Shown piece after piece: positions 32,894 to 44,320 of a DNA stretch of 64,000 bases (its first letter is position 1; the number at the start of each line of letters is the position of its first letter). The DNA lies in NCBI GenBank assembly GCA_964034945.1, contig OZ035960.1:111049324-111113323 (forward strand). The letters are read 5' to 3'. Under the pieces are notes generated by a model. It was not told the origin of the DNA. It saw only the letters and a list, made by a program, of their open reading frames with translations, and did no database searches. The translations under genes were made by a program, and so were the position numbers. This stretch comes from Chrysopilus asiliformis (lineage: Eukaryota > Arthropoda > Insecta > Diptera > Rhagionidae).

Positions 32894-35800
32894 TTATTTT
32901 CTAATCGGTGGTAGCTCACTATTAACAGTAATGCTTAATCGTCGGATATTTGGTTTGTCGTATTCCTCCATTGACATTCCACGTGACAGGCGTCTACCAC
33001 CTGCTGAACCGTCTCCAGAGCCACCTGAACTGGTCGAAAATGCCCGTGAACGATCAACGCCTGGCATTATGACCGATGTTAGCATGCCTTGTCCCTTACA
33101 AAAGAGTAAAATTGATTGTGCTACTTTAGCGGGCTGTAAAAGAATTTTAAATGGAATAAAATTGATTAAAAAATTTGAGAAAATAAAATAAATTAGACCC
33201 ACAGCATCAGCAAGGACATCGCCAGCACGCTCAACTTTTAGCATTGTGACCTTCTCTTTGTCCAAATCACGGAATAATTTCTCAACAACGGAAGCATATG
33301 GGCTCAACATCCCAGTCACGAGAAGTATATCAACTTTGCATGTCTTGATCGAAAGATCCTTTCGACTGGGTTTCATGAAAATAAAAAAAAAATACCAAAC
33401 CTCAATAAAACCGAATTTCCCTTGCAAAAACAAAACCACCCTCACCTCATGAACGCCTTGACATATAATCCAACATTTTTGCTGTTTAATGATCCACGAA
33501 GACGATTTTGGTATTCAGCGACAATTTTCTCTTTGTCAGGATTATCGCCAACCAATTGCTATAATTGTTATCAAGAAGAGTGGTAGGGGGGAGATAAAAT
33601 CGGGTTGGATGGATTTCCGGAAGTATAAAAGGATATTTTTTTAATAATACGGAAAAATTTCGGGGAAAGCAAAAAATTCAGCCGTGGAAAAGCATAGTTT
33701 TGTGGGGATGAAATTCAGGGAATGGGGAAATTTAATTCAAATTAAAATTTAAGTTTTTCGATTTTAACCAATTTCTAAATATTATTTTAAAATGCAAGAT
33801 TGTTTGTTTTTTGGGGTGTGATTTCTTTCGTCAATGCTTTGAAATTTGTTATGTGATAAAAAAAAGTGATGAGTGATGAGTTTTTCAAGCATTTTGAATT
33901 TCTGATGTGACTCACAAAAGTTCTTTTGATTCAATTTTTTCTACATGTTGGGAGATACTTAACACAAATTTAAAAAAAAACCCCATAAAAGTTACCTCCA
34001 TTACAGGATCTTTTTGAGTTGCCAGATGTAACAGCAAAGAGATTTACCAAAGAGTTTATTAGGTGAAAAAAAAATTTTTAAAAAAAGCTTTTATTAAAAA
34101 AGAATGCACTAAAAAGAAAAAAATAATTTTCTGGACGCTGTGTATCACAAATATATAAGCTTTTTAAAAGCGAGATAAATTTTTATTTTATTGTTTTATG
34201 CTTTATCTCGCTTTTTAAAAGCTTTTATATTTGTGATACACAGCGTCCAGAAAATTATTTTTTTCTTTTTAGTGCATTCTTTTTTAATAAAAGCTTTTTT
34301 TAAAAAAAAATTTTTTATTTTTTTTATTTTGTTCTTTTTAGTCTTCGAATATATATCCTTACATTTGAGATGTCCTTACAGGCTTTTTAACTTGAGAATC
34401 GTATTCAGCGACCCCAAAAACCCCCAGAATAGATTTTTTCCGGAAAATTTGGAGAAAGGGATAATCACGTTATCCTTACAGGACCTTCCGTTATCCTTAC
34501 AGACTTTTTAATGGCAGATTCGGATTTAGCGACCTCAAAAACCCCCAGAATATATTTTTTCCGGAAAATTTGGAGAAAAGGATAATCACGTTATCCTTAC
34601 AGGACCTTCCGTTATCCTTACAGACTTTTTAATGACAGATTCGGATTCAGCGACCTCAAAAACCCCCAGAATAGATTTTTTTCCGGAAAATTTGGAGAAA
34701 AGGATAATCACGTTGTCCTTACAGGACCTTCCGTTATCCCAACTGACTTTTTAATGGCAGATTCGGGTTTAGCGACCTCAAAAACCCCCAGAATATATTT
34801 TTTTCCGGAAAATTTGGAGAAAAGGATAATCACGTTATCCTTACAGGACCTTCCGTTATCCTTACTGACTTTTTAATGACAGATTCGGATTCAGCGACCC
34901 CAAAAACCCCCAGAATAGATTTTTTTCCGGAAAATTTAGAGAAAAGGATAATCACGTTATCCTTACAGGACCTTCCGTTATCCTTACTGATTTTTTAATG
35001 ACAGATTCGGATTCAGCGACCCCAAAAACCCCCAGGATAGATTTTTTTCCGGAAAATTTGGAGAAAAGGATAATCACGTTATCCTTACAGGACCTTCCGT
35101 TATCCTTACAAGGACGAAGTAGTAAAAATATTGTATTGTCATCGGACTTATATAAGTGTGCAAAATTTCAAGTCAATCGGACAAGTGGAAGTGGGTCAAA
35201 ATTGGGTTGCAAGATTTGATCTGACAGACAAACAGACAGACAAACACGAAGGCAAGCTAAATAAAAGCTTTTAAAAATCACGATAATTTGGTCGATTTTT
35301 AAGTCATGTTTGAAACACGCCTATAGGCTCTCTAGTTAGTCTAAACTCTTTTCTGAATTTTTTTTTACAACATCTGGCTTTAAAGTTTTTAAAATTTTGA
35401 ATTTTAACTTTTGCGAGACAATTTATAATGTGATAAATTGTGATTAAAAACTACAAAATGCATTTTAACTTGCAGCAAGCAATTTCATTTGCAAAAATTT
35501 CTTTAGAAAGCTGAAATTCGCTTTTCTGTACATTATGTCAAAGAAAACGATCAAAAAGTATGTTAACGGTAGCTGTATTTCCGATATGTTCAATTTTAAG
35601 TTGAAAAACATTTCACGATTTTAATTTCTAATCGGAAACACAACTAAAAGTATTTGAAAAGATTATTAAAAGTGTGGATATGTTGCTATATATCTCTAGT
35701 TTTAATCCAATGTTTCCTAATTTTGTTATTTTTTTTTTAAATTTCGTAACATTTTTGAATTTTTTGATATCGAAAACGAAAAAAATCACCCCCTTGTAGC

Positions 35801-38800
35801 TAAGAATTATGCATACAAGTGTCATAAATATGAAAACAGAAACAAAGTGTTAAGTTTGTCTACTAAACAGAAACGTTTCATCGTAGCACTATTTTAAAAA
35901 TTTTAAACGGTAACTGTTATGCACACTAGATTTAAGTTTTCATATCTAATTTAGAAAGTCTGACTAAAATTATGTACAAAAGTCTACAACTAAAAAAACT
36001 ATTTTGAATTTTTTTTGGTATGATTTATATTTCATAACATAAAATAGTGAAACAAGAGAAATAAATGGAAAAAGTTAAAATTATTAATTCGTACCTCAAT
36101 AAACTTTTTTTTTTGTGTGTAATTTATTAATATTTTAAAATGGTTTTTTGATTATTCACGGTTTGGATTAAATACAAAATATTAATAAAAGGATGGGGGT
36201 TAGTTATTAATTTGTTAAAAAGTTATTATCATATTTTTTGTTAATTTATTGTTTTTTTAGTAGTGTCAGCATGAAAAAATGAAAGAGAAAAATATCGATA
36301 AATAAAATTATTAATTACTTTCTCTTTTTTTTATTAACAACATATAAAAATTATTATTAAACATAAATAATTGTTTATGTTTGTGGTGATTGAATTAAAA
36401 TTTCTTTTTTGGGGCACTAAAGTGGTAGTTGGAATTCGCATTTTATGCAATTTTTTTTTAAATTAAACCAGCAGTAATCTGCATTATAAATTTTTCAGAA
36501 AAAACTTCCAACATACCACAATAGTATTGTATTTTCATTTATTTATGAGATAAAATGAAATAAAACTGCGAAATTAAATTGAAATTGAATTTTTAACCGA
36601 AATATGTTTTGTTTTTTTGTATTTTTGGAATCCGTTTGTCGCCAATTTGGTTTTTCATGGTTAATTTATTATTAGACAATTTTTGTAATAACAAAAAAAC
36701 CAACATTTAATGGAACAAATAAATATTAAATACCAAATAATTTAAGTAACAATAAATTTAATACGAGCGGAAACTATTTTACTTACATGTCCAAATTTAT
36801 GGTACATTAAGAAGCCCTCGGCCGATTGAGCAACTTCATCGCTTTTCCAACTAATGAACTGTTAAAACAATAATAAATTTGAGAAAATCTGATTCGAAAT
36901 ACCAAACATTTTTTTCAATATTCCCTTTTTTACGGATTTAGGCAAAAAAAACCCCATTGGTTTTACTCACCTTAGTTTTAAATGTTTCGAGCACAGAGGC
37001 AGCACTTCCAGTAACATTGATTAGGACTAAACCTAAACAACGTGTTGGATGTGCGATACCAAAACGGGCCAATACATTGGCGCCAGCACCTTCGCCCAAT
37101 CCCAGAATGTATTTAACATGTAAGAAATCCAATACGGTAACCAAATCTTCACCTAATACTTGTAGCGATGGAAACACAAAGCTGTAATTAAATTGAAATT
37201 GGGCAATAATAAATAAATACGTAATTTTTTTTAAAGATATTAGAAGAACGACTGGAATTCCAGTTACTGTCTCAAGCAACCATCGATATGTAAATGAGGC
37301 TTAAATATTAAACAGAGCACTTACGAATCTGGAAGTGGGCCATCACCATCTGCATGACCTGGTACATCGATGTGAATGAAACATGAACGCTCCTTAATTT
37401 CTGTCATACAAGGACTGTTTACGAACTCTTGGAACGAATTATCTGAAATGTCATTTTATATTAATATAACGAAATAAATGATTTTAGAAAAATCTCATTA
37501 CGATTGCACCCGAGATCGTGAACAGTCATGAACACAGCTCTTTTCTCTTGTTGTGTCAGGTCACCCTGTTAAAAGTAAAACCAAAAAGTTTTTGTAATTT
37601 TTGTTAATTTTTTTCTATGTGACATATTTTATGAATAGTCCTTTAGACGTAATCTCCATACAGCCGACTTCCTTATCTGACGGACAAAATCAGAAAACCA
37701 GAAAGAGACAAACTTTTGTATTTTGCTGTAAGAGTGACTTCATAAAATGCCTCATTATGCCTCACTACCACCTTTTTGGAAAAAAAGGGGGATGATTCCC
37801 CTCTTCGACTGAAGCTGATTGTATGCTAATTTCAGCGTTAACGCATTGGCACACAAATCAATCTCCAATCACATCTTGCTGTAAGGAAATTGCTTATGTG
37901 TGACGGTCTCGTGTGTGCAGTTATTGTGATAGGATGCAACTGCAGATGAAAATTCCAGAAATCAGACAAACAAGCTCATCTGTTGTTGAGGGGAATCATC
38001 TGCAGGTCGAAAATCGGTTGGGGAAATTAGAACTTTTAAGAACTGCAGGAAACAACAAAATTTGTAGGATAATAGTTTTCTCCCTTTCTGACCAAGCTGG
38101 CATTGCATAAGTGCATCCCATTCTTTTATCAGATGAAAAAATCGGCTGTATGGAGATCGCGCTTTACTTAACATTGTAGTAAATGTTTTTTTTATAAATT
38201 TCTAACAATAACACTTACTACAACATATTTTATTAACTCAAAAGTAAAACGAATTTAATTTTTTGTTGTTGTTGTAAAAATCGATGTTTACCTGAACTGT
38301 GACATGAATTTCACCACTTCTGTCCGTGTTGACAACATATTTCTATAAGAAGAAAACACAGAAGTTAGTTTTGTTTTGATTTTTTTTAAAATATTTACAG
38401 AATATATTTTTTTTTGTCTACAGGACAAAATAAAAATAAAAAAAGCACTTTGAGGTAGCACATGAGATGACCAAATGAAGACGATTGAATTAATAAGTTT
38501 ACCTAAAAATTTATTACGACAATGATTTTTTTCTGAGCAATTATCGTTTCTATATTTAAATTTTTGGTGTAAATAGCAAAGAAGTCACAAAAAATAAGTC
38601 AAAAAATCGCCATTTTGAGATTTTTATAGCTTAAATTTTTGTCACGTTTTCTATTCGGGAGAAAACTGTTCTTCATGACTTGTTTTTTGTGATACATAAT
38701 CTTGCAATTGTGTAAATTGTGGGTAAATATTAAAAAAAAAATCCTATTTTTTCCAAATATCCCTGACGTCATTTCTGTTAAATGTTTAGTACTAAATTTA

Positions 38801-39979
38801 GTACACCTAAAATGTATCTTACTTTTTGAATTACCCCTAATGATCCTTAATTAGAGGGGTTTTTTTTATTGAAAAAAGTTGCCAGATGATTTTTCTAACT
38901 GAAAGTTTTAACAACTTTCATAATAAAAATCCATGCAAATAAAAATCCATTTATATTACAAATTATACTAAATTTTTTTTTGTTAAATATTGTATCACAA
39001 AATGTGTTTTCTTGAAATTGTATTTCAATATCTCTTCATGAAAGTAAATGATGATAATTTAATGCCGTTATAATTAAACACTTGAAGAAAATTTACAAGA
39101 CAAAGTTTTATAATATTTTAATAGAAATCTTCCCACTTTATGTGATTTTCAAACTTCATCGTCACTTTTCCCGCAAAAAAAATCTTCAACGACCACAAAC
39201 CTGTTAAATTACAGCCCGTTTCAAAGAAGCAAATTATTACCTTAAAGCGTTAAGAAGTTTTTCTTAGACTAATATTTCTTCAAGAAAATATTAACTTTAG
39301 AAAAATATACGGCGAGAAAATTTTCTTTATAACAATAACAAATTTAAATTTGAAGTTTTCTTGTTCACCATTTTTATAGCGTTCCACATAGTAAAGGAGA
39401 AACTTTTATTTAGTCGGTTGAATTTAGTTCGACAAAAATGAAAATATACGATCGACAGAAACTTTGATACTTTGTTATTATATCCCATTCATTTTTATGA
39501 TTTCCTCTCTAGTCAAAGAAATGAAATCAGAGCCAAAGGGTAAATAGTAAAAGTTCATGATATTTTTCCTTTTTTTTTGTTCCTTATTTCCGAATCAAGT
39601 AACATTGGATTATTCTTGTGGGACAGACAAAGCATAAAAGCATGGTGTCAATATAGCATAACGAGAAACACAAATTTATGCTCATCTCAATTCCAATTTA
39701 CTATCGGCAATACGAAATGAAACGAAATGTTTAAGGGCGCCTTGCCTCCGAAATGAAACAACGATGGCGGATTGTCCGTTAACCGTTTTTTTTTGCCTTT
39801 TTTGTTTTTATATCATGAAACTGGAATAAAATACCCACCCTTCGAATTGGGTTTTTGGGTTGCAAGTTGAATAGAACGACATAGAAATGCGGCAAGACAA
39901 AAACTGAAGCAAAAAAAAGGAAAACTACGACTGCTACAAAGAATCCTAATAGAAAATGGCGCCACCCACGCTGGGACAT
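32894..39979 (-). CDS. MESK2: NDRG-family protein, MESK2/NDRG3 type
   Basis: Eight minus-strand exons join in frame: 38292-38342, 37502-37565, 37325-37442, 36971-37181, 36787-36858, 33446-33558, 33203-33365 and 32894-33133 (344 codons with stop). A proposed first coding exon, 39839-39979, adds 47 codons. Motifs in order: GDLTQQEKRAVFMTVHDLGC, HVDVPGHADG, LGLGEGAGANVLARFG, FISWKSDEVAQSAEGF, LYVKAF, KVDILLVTGMLSPY and LADAPAKVAQSILLFCKGQG. A Ser/Arg-rich tail follows (RRLSRGMSMEEYDKPNIRRL). This is the alpha/beta-hydrolase-like NDRG fold; the nucleophile elbow is G-E-G-A-G, lacking the catalytic Ser, as is normal for the family. NDRG proteins act in differentiation, stress and trafficking; fly MESK2 is tied to Ras/MAPK signalling. 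The RxxS sites in the tail are possible phosphosites. The 3.2-kb intron 33559-36786 holds a VNTR element. The first exon is uncertain. Confidence 0.92.
34066..34317. repeat. Near-perfect 250-bp palindrome in NDRG intron
   Basis: Arms 34066-34179 and 34203-34317 pair over about 114 nt (ttctggacgctgtgtatcac / gtgatacacagcgtccagaa) around a 23-nt AT loop. It directly precedes the VNTR array at 34.34 kb. Confidence 0.85.
34335..35275 (+). repeat. VNTR element: six 122-bp units plus unique end
   Basis: The unit landmark ataatcacgttatccttaca starts at about 34461, 34582, 34704, 34826, 34948 and 35070, a period of 121-122 bp. Each unit also has ccccaaaaacccccagaat and tttccggaaaatttggaga. After the array comes a unique block (gacgaagtagtaaaaatatt to ataaaagctttta) with a GACAGACAAACAGAC run. 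The first unit (cttgagaatcgtattcag) is diverged. It lies in the NDRG intron. Confidence 0.88.
35276..36786. other. Rest of NDRG intron, no gene seen
   Basis: Very AT-rich, with T-runs and no repeat or exon recognised. Confidence 0.5.
38343..39838. other. NDRG upstream intron sequence, no exon seen
   Basis: AT-rich; no repeat family recognised. It would be intron between the candidate first coding exon and exon 38292-38342. Confidence 0.45.
39839..39979 (-). CDS. MESK2: Candidate first coding exon of NDRG gene with membrane anchor
   Basis: The minus-strand ATG at 39979 opens 47 codons ending at a phase-0 donor (GTGGGT just below 39839). This is the phase required by the next known exon at 38342 (acceptor TTATAG). 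The peptide begins MSQRGWRH, then has about 29 hydrophobic residues (FLLGFFVAVVVFLFFASVFV and on), then NLQPKNPIRR. Spliced, it would place a signal-anchor or transmembrane helix ahead of the NDRG fold. An acceptor-like TTTCTAG lies 10 nt before the ATG, so an upstream untranslated exon could join here. The reading frame, splice phase and position support it; no homologue is known to me. Confidence 0.5.
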
Positions 39980-39989
39980 TCGCCCTAAC

Positions 39990-41912
39990 CTAGAAACTTC
40001 CAATGAAATGAGTTGAGTTGTGAGATGTAGAAGTTGATCTTATTTTGTTATCGTTTTGGATAAATTGACATCAATTGATTTGCGTCGGAAAAATACTTTT
40101 CGCTAGGCATTTTTGCCCTGCTTGATTTATGGCAATAAAAAGACCGATGTTAAATGGCCTAAGTTTGAGAATAAATTATTTCAATTACAAAAAAAAGAAA
40201 CCTATAAATATGATGAATATTAACGATGTCTGAATTTCAGAGAGAGTTTCCGAAAATCGAGTTGAAAAAGGGAATTACTGATATTTTTGTGTGAAGGCTA
40301 AAGAGCTTAATTGGGTACAAAAGGTGTGCCATTTTGAATGGATGTACTTAAAATGGCCGCTTTTGAATTTAATTGATTTCACTGGAGATTGGGGTGATGC
40401 AAATGGTTTTGGACTTTCTCTTGGTTATAATAAACATTTTATTAATGTCTCTAAAGGATTAAAATTGATTTTAATGCTGATAACTTGGCCGTTTTTGACC
40501 TTAAATTAATTTCTAATGGGACTTTGGATCATGGTAAGTTTTATTTATTTATGTTCACTTGATTTGCTGTAAAGTGTTTTTTTTACATAATAAACACGTT
40601 TTCAGCCTAAGTTTTCAGATGAGCCGTTTTCAAGAAAATTGAGAAAGCTTTAAGCTTCGCTTAGGGTAAGTTTTAAATATTTTTGTTAAGTAGGGAACTT
40701 GTGGCTTGCTTTGTTCAATTTCCCACAAGTTACCGTTGAAAACCTGAAGGCGTGTGAATGACGCGAAAAAACAGACATTCGCTTTAGTTACTTTCCTCTA
40801 TGAATAACGTGTTTAAAAGTAGGGCAAAAGTTTCTGGCGTCAAAAAATTTGCTTAAAATACGAAGTTTTCGCTTGTGCATTTCAAAATCGCTGTTAATTA
40901 GAATTCATTTATAGTTTCCCAATAAATAATGACACCCTTGATAACTTAAAGAGGTGCAGAAATAAATTACTCAGGATTAACTTCATAATTTTATATAAAT
41001 TTTCACATTTAATGAATACTAATTACTGTGCTTACGGTTCCAATGGCCATATTTACACCACGTTATCGAAACTCAATTATCACGTGCTCTATTGAGCTGC
41101 TAACTGTCATTTTTCCAATGCATGTTAATTAATGTCCTGAATGGCTTCCCCTTTGACTATAAAGCAGTGACCTTCACTGTTTTTTTGACGCTTGACATCC
41201 CCACGAAACCAAATAATCTAAAATATATGTGGCGGAAAACAGTGACCCTAACCTAACCTCACTTCGATCAACAAGCAGTTTCTCACGGCGTGAATATATT
41301 AACGGAAAAAATCGTCAACAAAATCTGGTATTTTATCATTAATAACTTAGCGCTCAGTGTTGATTGCCACGCATAATCCTTTTTTTTTTTAATATTCTGT
41401 TAAGGATTTAAAGAGAGGTCAACCACCGCGGTGAGATTTCCGACACCTAGTGACATTATTATGCGTTACCCCAACTCATTTACTGCTTATGCCAGTTTTT
41501 TATTTTGTTTTACCGCGACACTCCCTGGATTTAATGTTGTTGGTAACACTTGTAGCACTGCCGTACCGTTATGTTATGTACAGGGTGGGCGGTCGAAAGA
41601 GTATGAGAGTAGCAGATCATATACCAACTTTTTATGCGGTACGCATCGAAAATTTTGTGAAGTGAGCTGTAAATTAATTTTTAGGGAAGACTTTATTAAA
41701 TTCTGTAAATGAGACGCGAAAAAAGTGAAATTATGACAAAGAAAAGGCCAACAGGCGGGCCTGGTGAATGCGGCTATACAAGCAGACGTTTGCGTGACAG
41801 CTTTTCATTGTTTTGAAAAGTTAAAGTGATGGACAGCCAACAAGCGTCGTAAAAAAATCCTACTAAGAGAAGGGAAAATGGTGGATGATGGAGGGTCGAT
41901 AACAGTACTTAC
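39990..41912. other. Region upstream of candidate NDRG first exon
   Basis: Overlapping plus-strand frames at 41431-41712 lack domains. GC-richer DNA at 41400-41800 could be promoter or untranslated sequence. No gene is supported. Confidence 0.4.
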
Positions 41913-42026
41913 ATTGAACCCCCTCTGTTCGCTGGCTTTACTTTGCCTAGCAACTTCTACAGAGTCCCATTCTATTTTTAAGAACTGAATGAGTCCCTGC
42001 AAGTGGCTCCTTGACACGACGGACAA
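41913..42026 (-). other. Possible untranslated 5' exon of NDRG gene
   Basis: On the minus strand an open stretch ends at a consensus donor (AAT then GTAAGT). It has no ATG: the only in-frame start would be TTG directly after a TAA. It could be a 5' UTR exon spliced to TTTCTAG at about 39990, or an internal coding exon. Confidence 0.35.
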
Positions 42027-44203
42027 TTAGTTTTAATTCTATTCCGGTTTTTTGCGTCTTTTTTGGTCTTTCTTTACTAAGGGGTGATTCTAGTGTGTGG
42101 GCAGTGAAAAGCGGATGATTTTCATAATAGATTGAGAGATACTTGATTGCAGCTCTGGTTTTTTTGTCAGCATAAATGAATAAAAGTAAGCAATTTCATG
42201 ATATGGATTGAGTCTTGGTTAGAGTGAGCTTCGAAGAAACGAAAAGCGAAAAAAATTCAATTTTATGAAAACTTATACTAGGAGAACCCCTTAAAAACTG
42301 TTGATGATGTAATGATATTATTATGCGAGTATAGATTTAGTCCAAAGCTTAAAAAGGTTAGAGAACTCGAGAGGGATATTTTTGTCCCAAATTCTGTTAC
42401 GAATGAAAAGTTAAAAATGAATTTTTCTCGGTTCTAGGGAAAGGTTTTTTTCCGTTTTTCCCATTTTTTTAAATGTCTTTTCTATATTGCGAATTTTTGA
42501 TTTTTTTTCTGTCAAAAGTTCTATGAAGATTGACAGAAAGGTCTTTTCGGTGACATTTCTTAATTGAATACGAAATTAAATTACTAATAAGACATTCTTC
42601 CCCGAAGTGATGACGGCATTATATATTATATCTTCAACGTCAGTCTAATTACCGTATTTTTTTGTCTTGATTTTTTTTTCAACAGGCAACATATATATTT
42701 ACGCGTAATTTCTTTTAATTTTTTTAGGGGTAGACTTGGTGAAATTACCCTCATGTTTAAATTAAATATTCACGAAGTGTGAACTGAATATGGGGAAGAA
42801 AAAAATGTGAAAGAAGTTAATCCAATAAATAAACAGTTAGAAATATACGCAAGTGGAAACAGATATTTATACGCTGTTTATCTAAGAATAGGTGCTATTT
42901 TGATTTATTGCTCGAAAGGAAGAATTGTGAAGGAAATCGATAGTATTGATGTGTCTATTTTTGTATTACAGGAAAACTGAAGTTCAAAATAACAACGTAG
43001 ATTATTTCCTGAAATCTACGCTTTTATTTTGGGCGGATCAAATAAATACTTATAAAGGTCAATGTACACTTTCACTAAAAATTGCGTAGTTTGATTATAA
43101 TTTTAGTGTAGGTGCGCACCGCGTTGGCAAGCATGTAGAATGGTGCTAAAGTGGCGATTTTAGTTTTTAAAACTCGTACAAACCAGCACGGGAGTTGGAA
43201 ACAAAATGTATTTCGATTAACTATTTACTATCTTTCACCGTTATCCGCTGTCTTTTACCGTTATCGAGATATTATCATTAAAACTAACGATTTTTCGAAA
43301 AAACAGTTAATGTCAGCGTCAAAGGTATTAAAATTTTCTACATTTTTGCCTGTTACTGTAAATCGATATCTTTTACCGTTATCGAGATATTTCAGATTTT
43401 GCAAAGTAAAAATTCATATTTTTGTGTAAATTCGTATCTTATTCGTCAGGTAAATTGTGCAGAAACGTACATTTTGTATTAGAAAGTCCGGTGCTGTTCA
43501 CATGAGATATTTTTAAATTTACACTTAAAGGCTAAGAGAAATCTGGTACTTGAATAGAAATTTCGATAGAAACAAAAAGATATGACCTGACCTGTAACCT
43601 GAAATTATTCAAGGTAAGATATTGTAAAAGCCAATATTTCACAATACTTTGTATCTTTATTGCGAAGTTCGCAAAACTTGTCAACACACAGTTTCACATC
43701 AATATTTTTCACAACGAAATATTACAGTTGAACTTTCCACACACGGTAAAAAATCTTGGAGTAAATTCCAATCAAAACTGGATTACGGTGGACCTATATG
43801 TAATCCAATGGAAAATTGTAATCCAATAATATAGATTAGAAATTTTTATAAATTTATTTTTGGTTTAATTCAGTATTAAAGTCTAAAATTTTGATTAAAT
43901 TGTAGACAATAATGTTAAAAGTATTTAAGTTCAATACATAATAAAAAACTGTTCAAATATGACTGCAAAAAAAGCTAAAATATTTTCAAAAATTCGCATG
44001 TATTAAATTCCAATCCAACATATGTATTAAAATTTCGTCAATATAATTTTTGGATTGAAAAATACTCCAGGATTTTTTGCCGTGCACTTTGTCACTCCGT
44101 AAAACTATGAACGTAATAAATTACCCCAAAATGACATCGTTGGGTAATTTCATTGACTTTGAGTATGTTGTTTAAACACATCAATCTTATAATGCACTTA
44201 CAG
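42027..44203. other. Non-coding, no gene seen
   Basis: AT-rich. It holds copies of the ccgttatcgagatat repeat at 43257 and 43377. No exon recognised. Confidence 0.4.
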
Positions 44204-44320
44204 CAAATCAAATTGTCTATGGATGGACTACTGAAACGTATCTGGCCTATTATGTACCGTTACGTAAAAGGACGTAGCGAAACTCTCATGGGCAATGATG
44301 AAGTGGACATACACGAATAG
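44204..44320 (+). CDS. Orphan terminal exon, product unknown
   Basis: After acceptor cttacag, 38 codons lead to TAG: LLKRIWPIMYRYVKGRSETL then MGNDEVDIHE. Codon choice and the acidic C-terminus look coding, unlike the AT-rich surroundings. No upstream plus-strand exon of the same protein is seen, so the source gene is not identified. It could be a copied exon or the last exon of a gene with a long intron. Confidence 0.4.
   Translation, partial: QIKLSMDGLLKRIWPIMYRYVKGRSETLMGNDEVDIHE

Noticed and set aside
41913..42026. Alternative NDRG coding first exon beginning MSVVSRSH
   Set aside because: The apparent Met is a TTG codon directly after an in-frame TAA. No ATG is present, so I list it only as a possible noncoding exon.
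43151..43429. 92-residue plus-strand frame
   Set aside because: It consists of the dispersed ccgttatcgagatat repeat, also at 13.8 kb, and is not protein-like.
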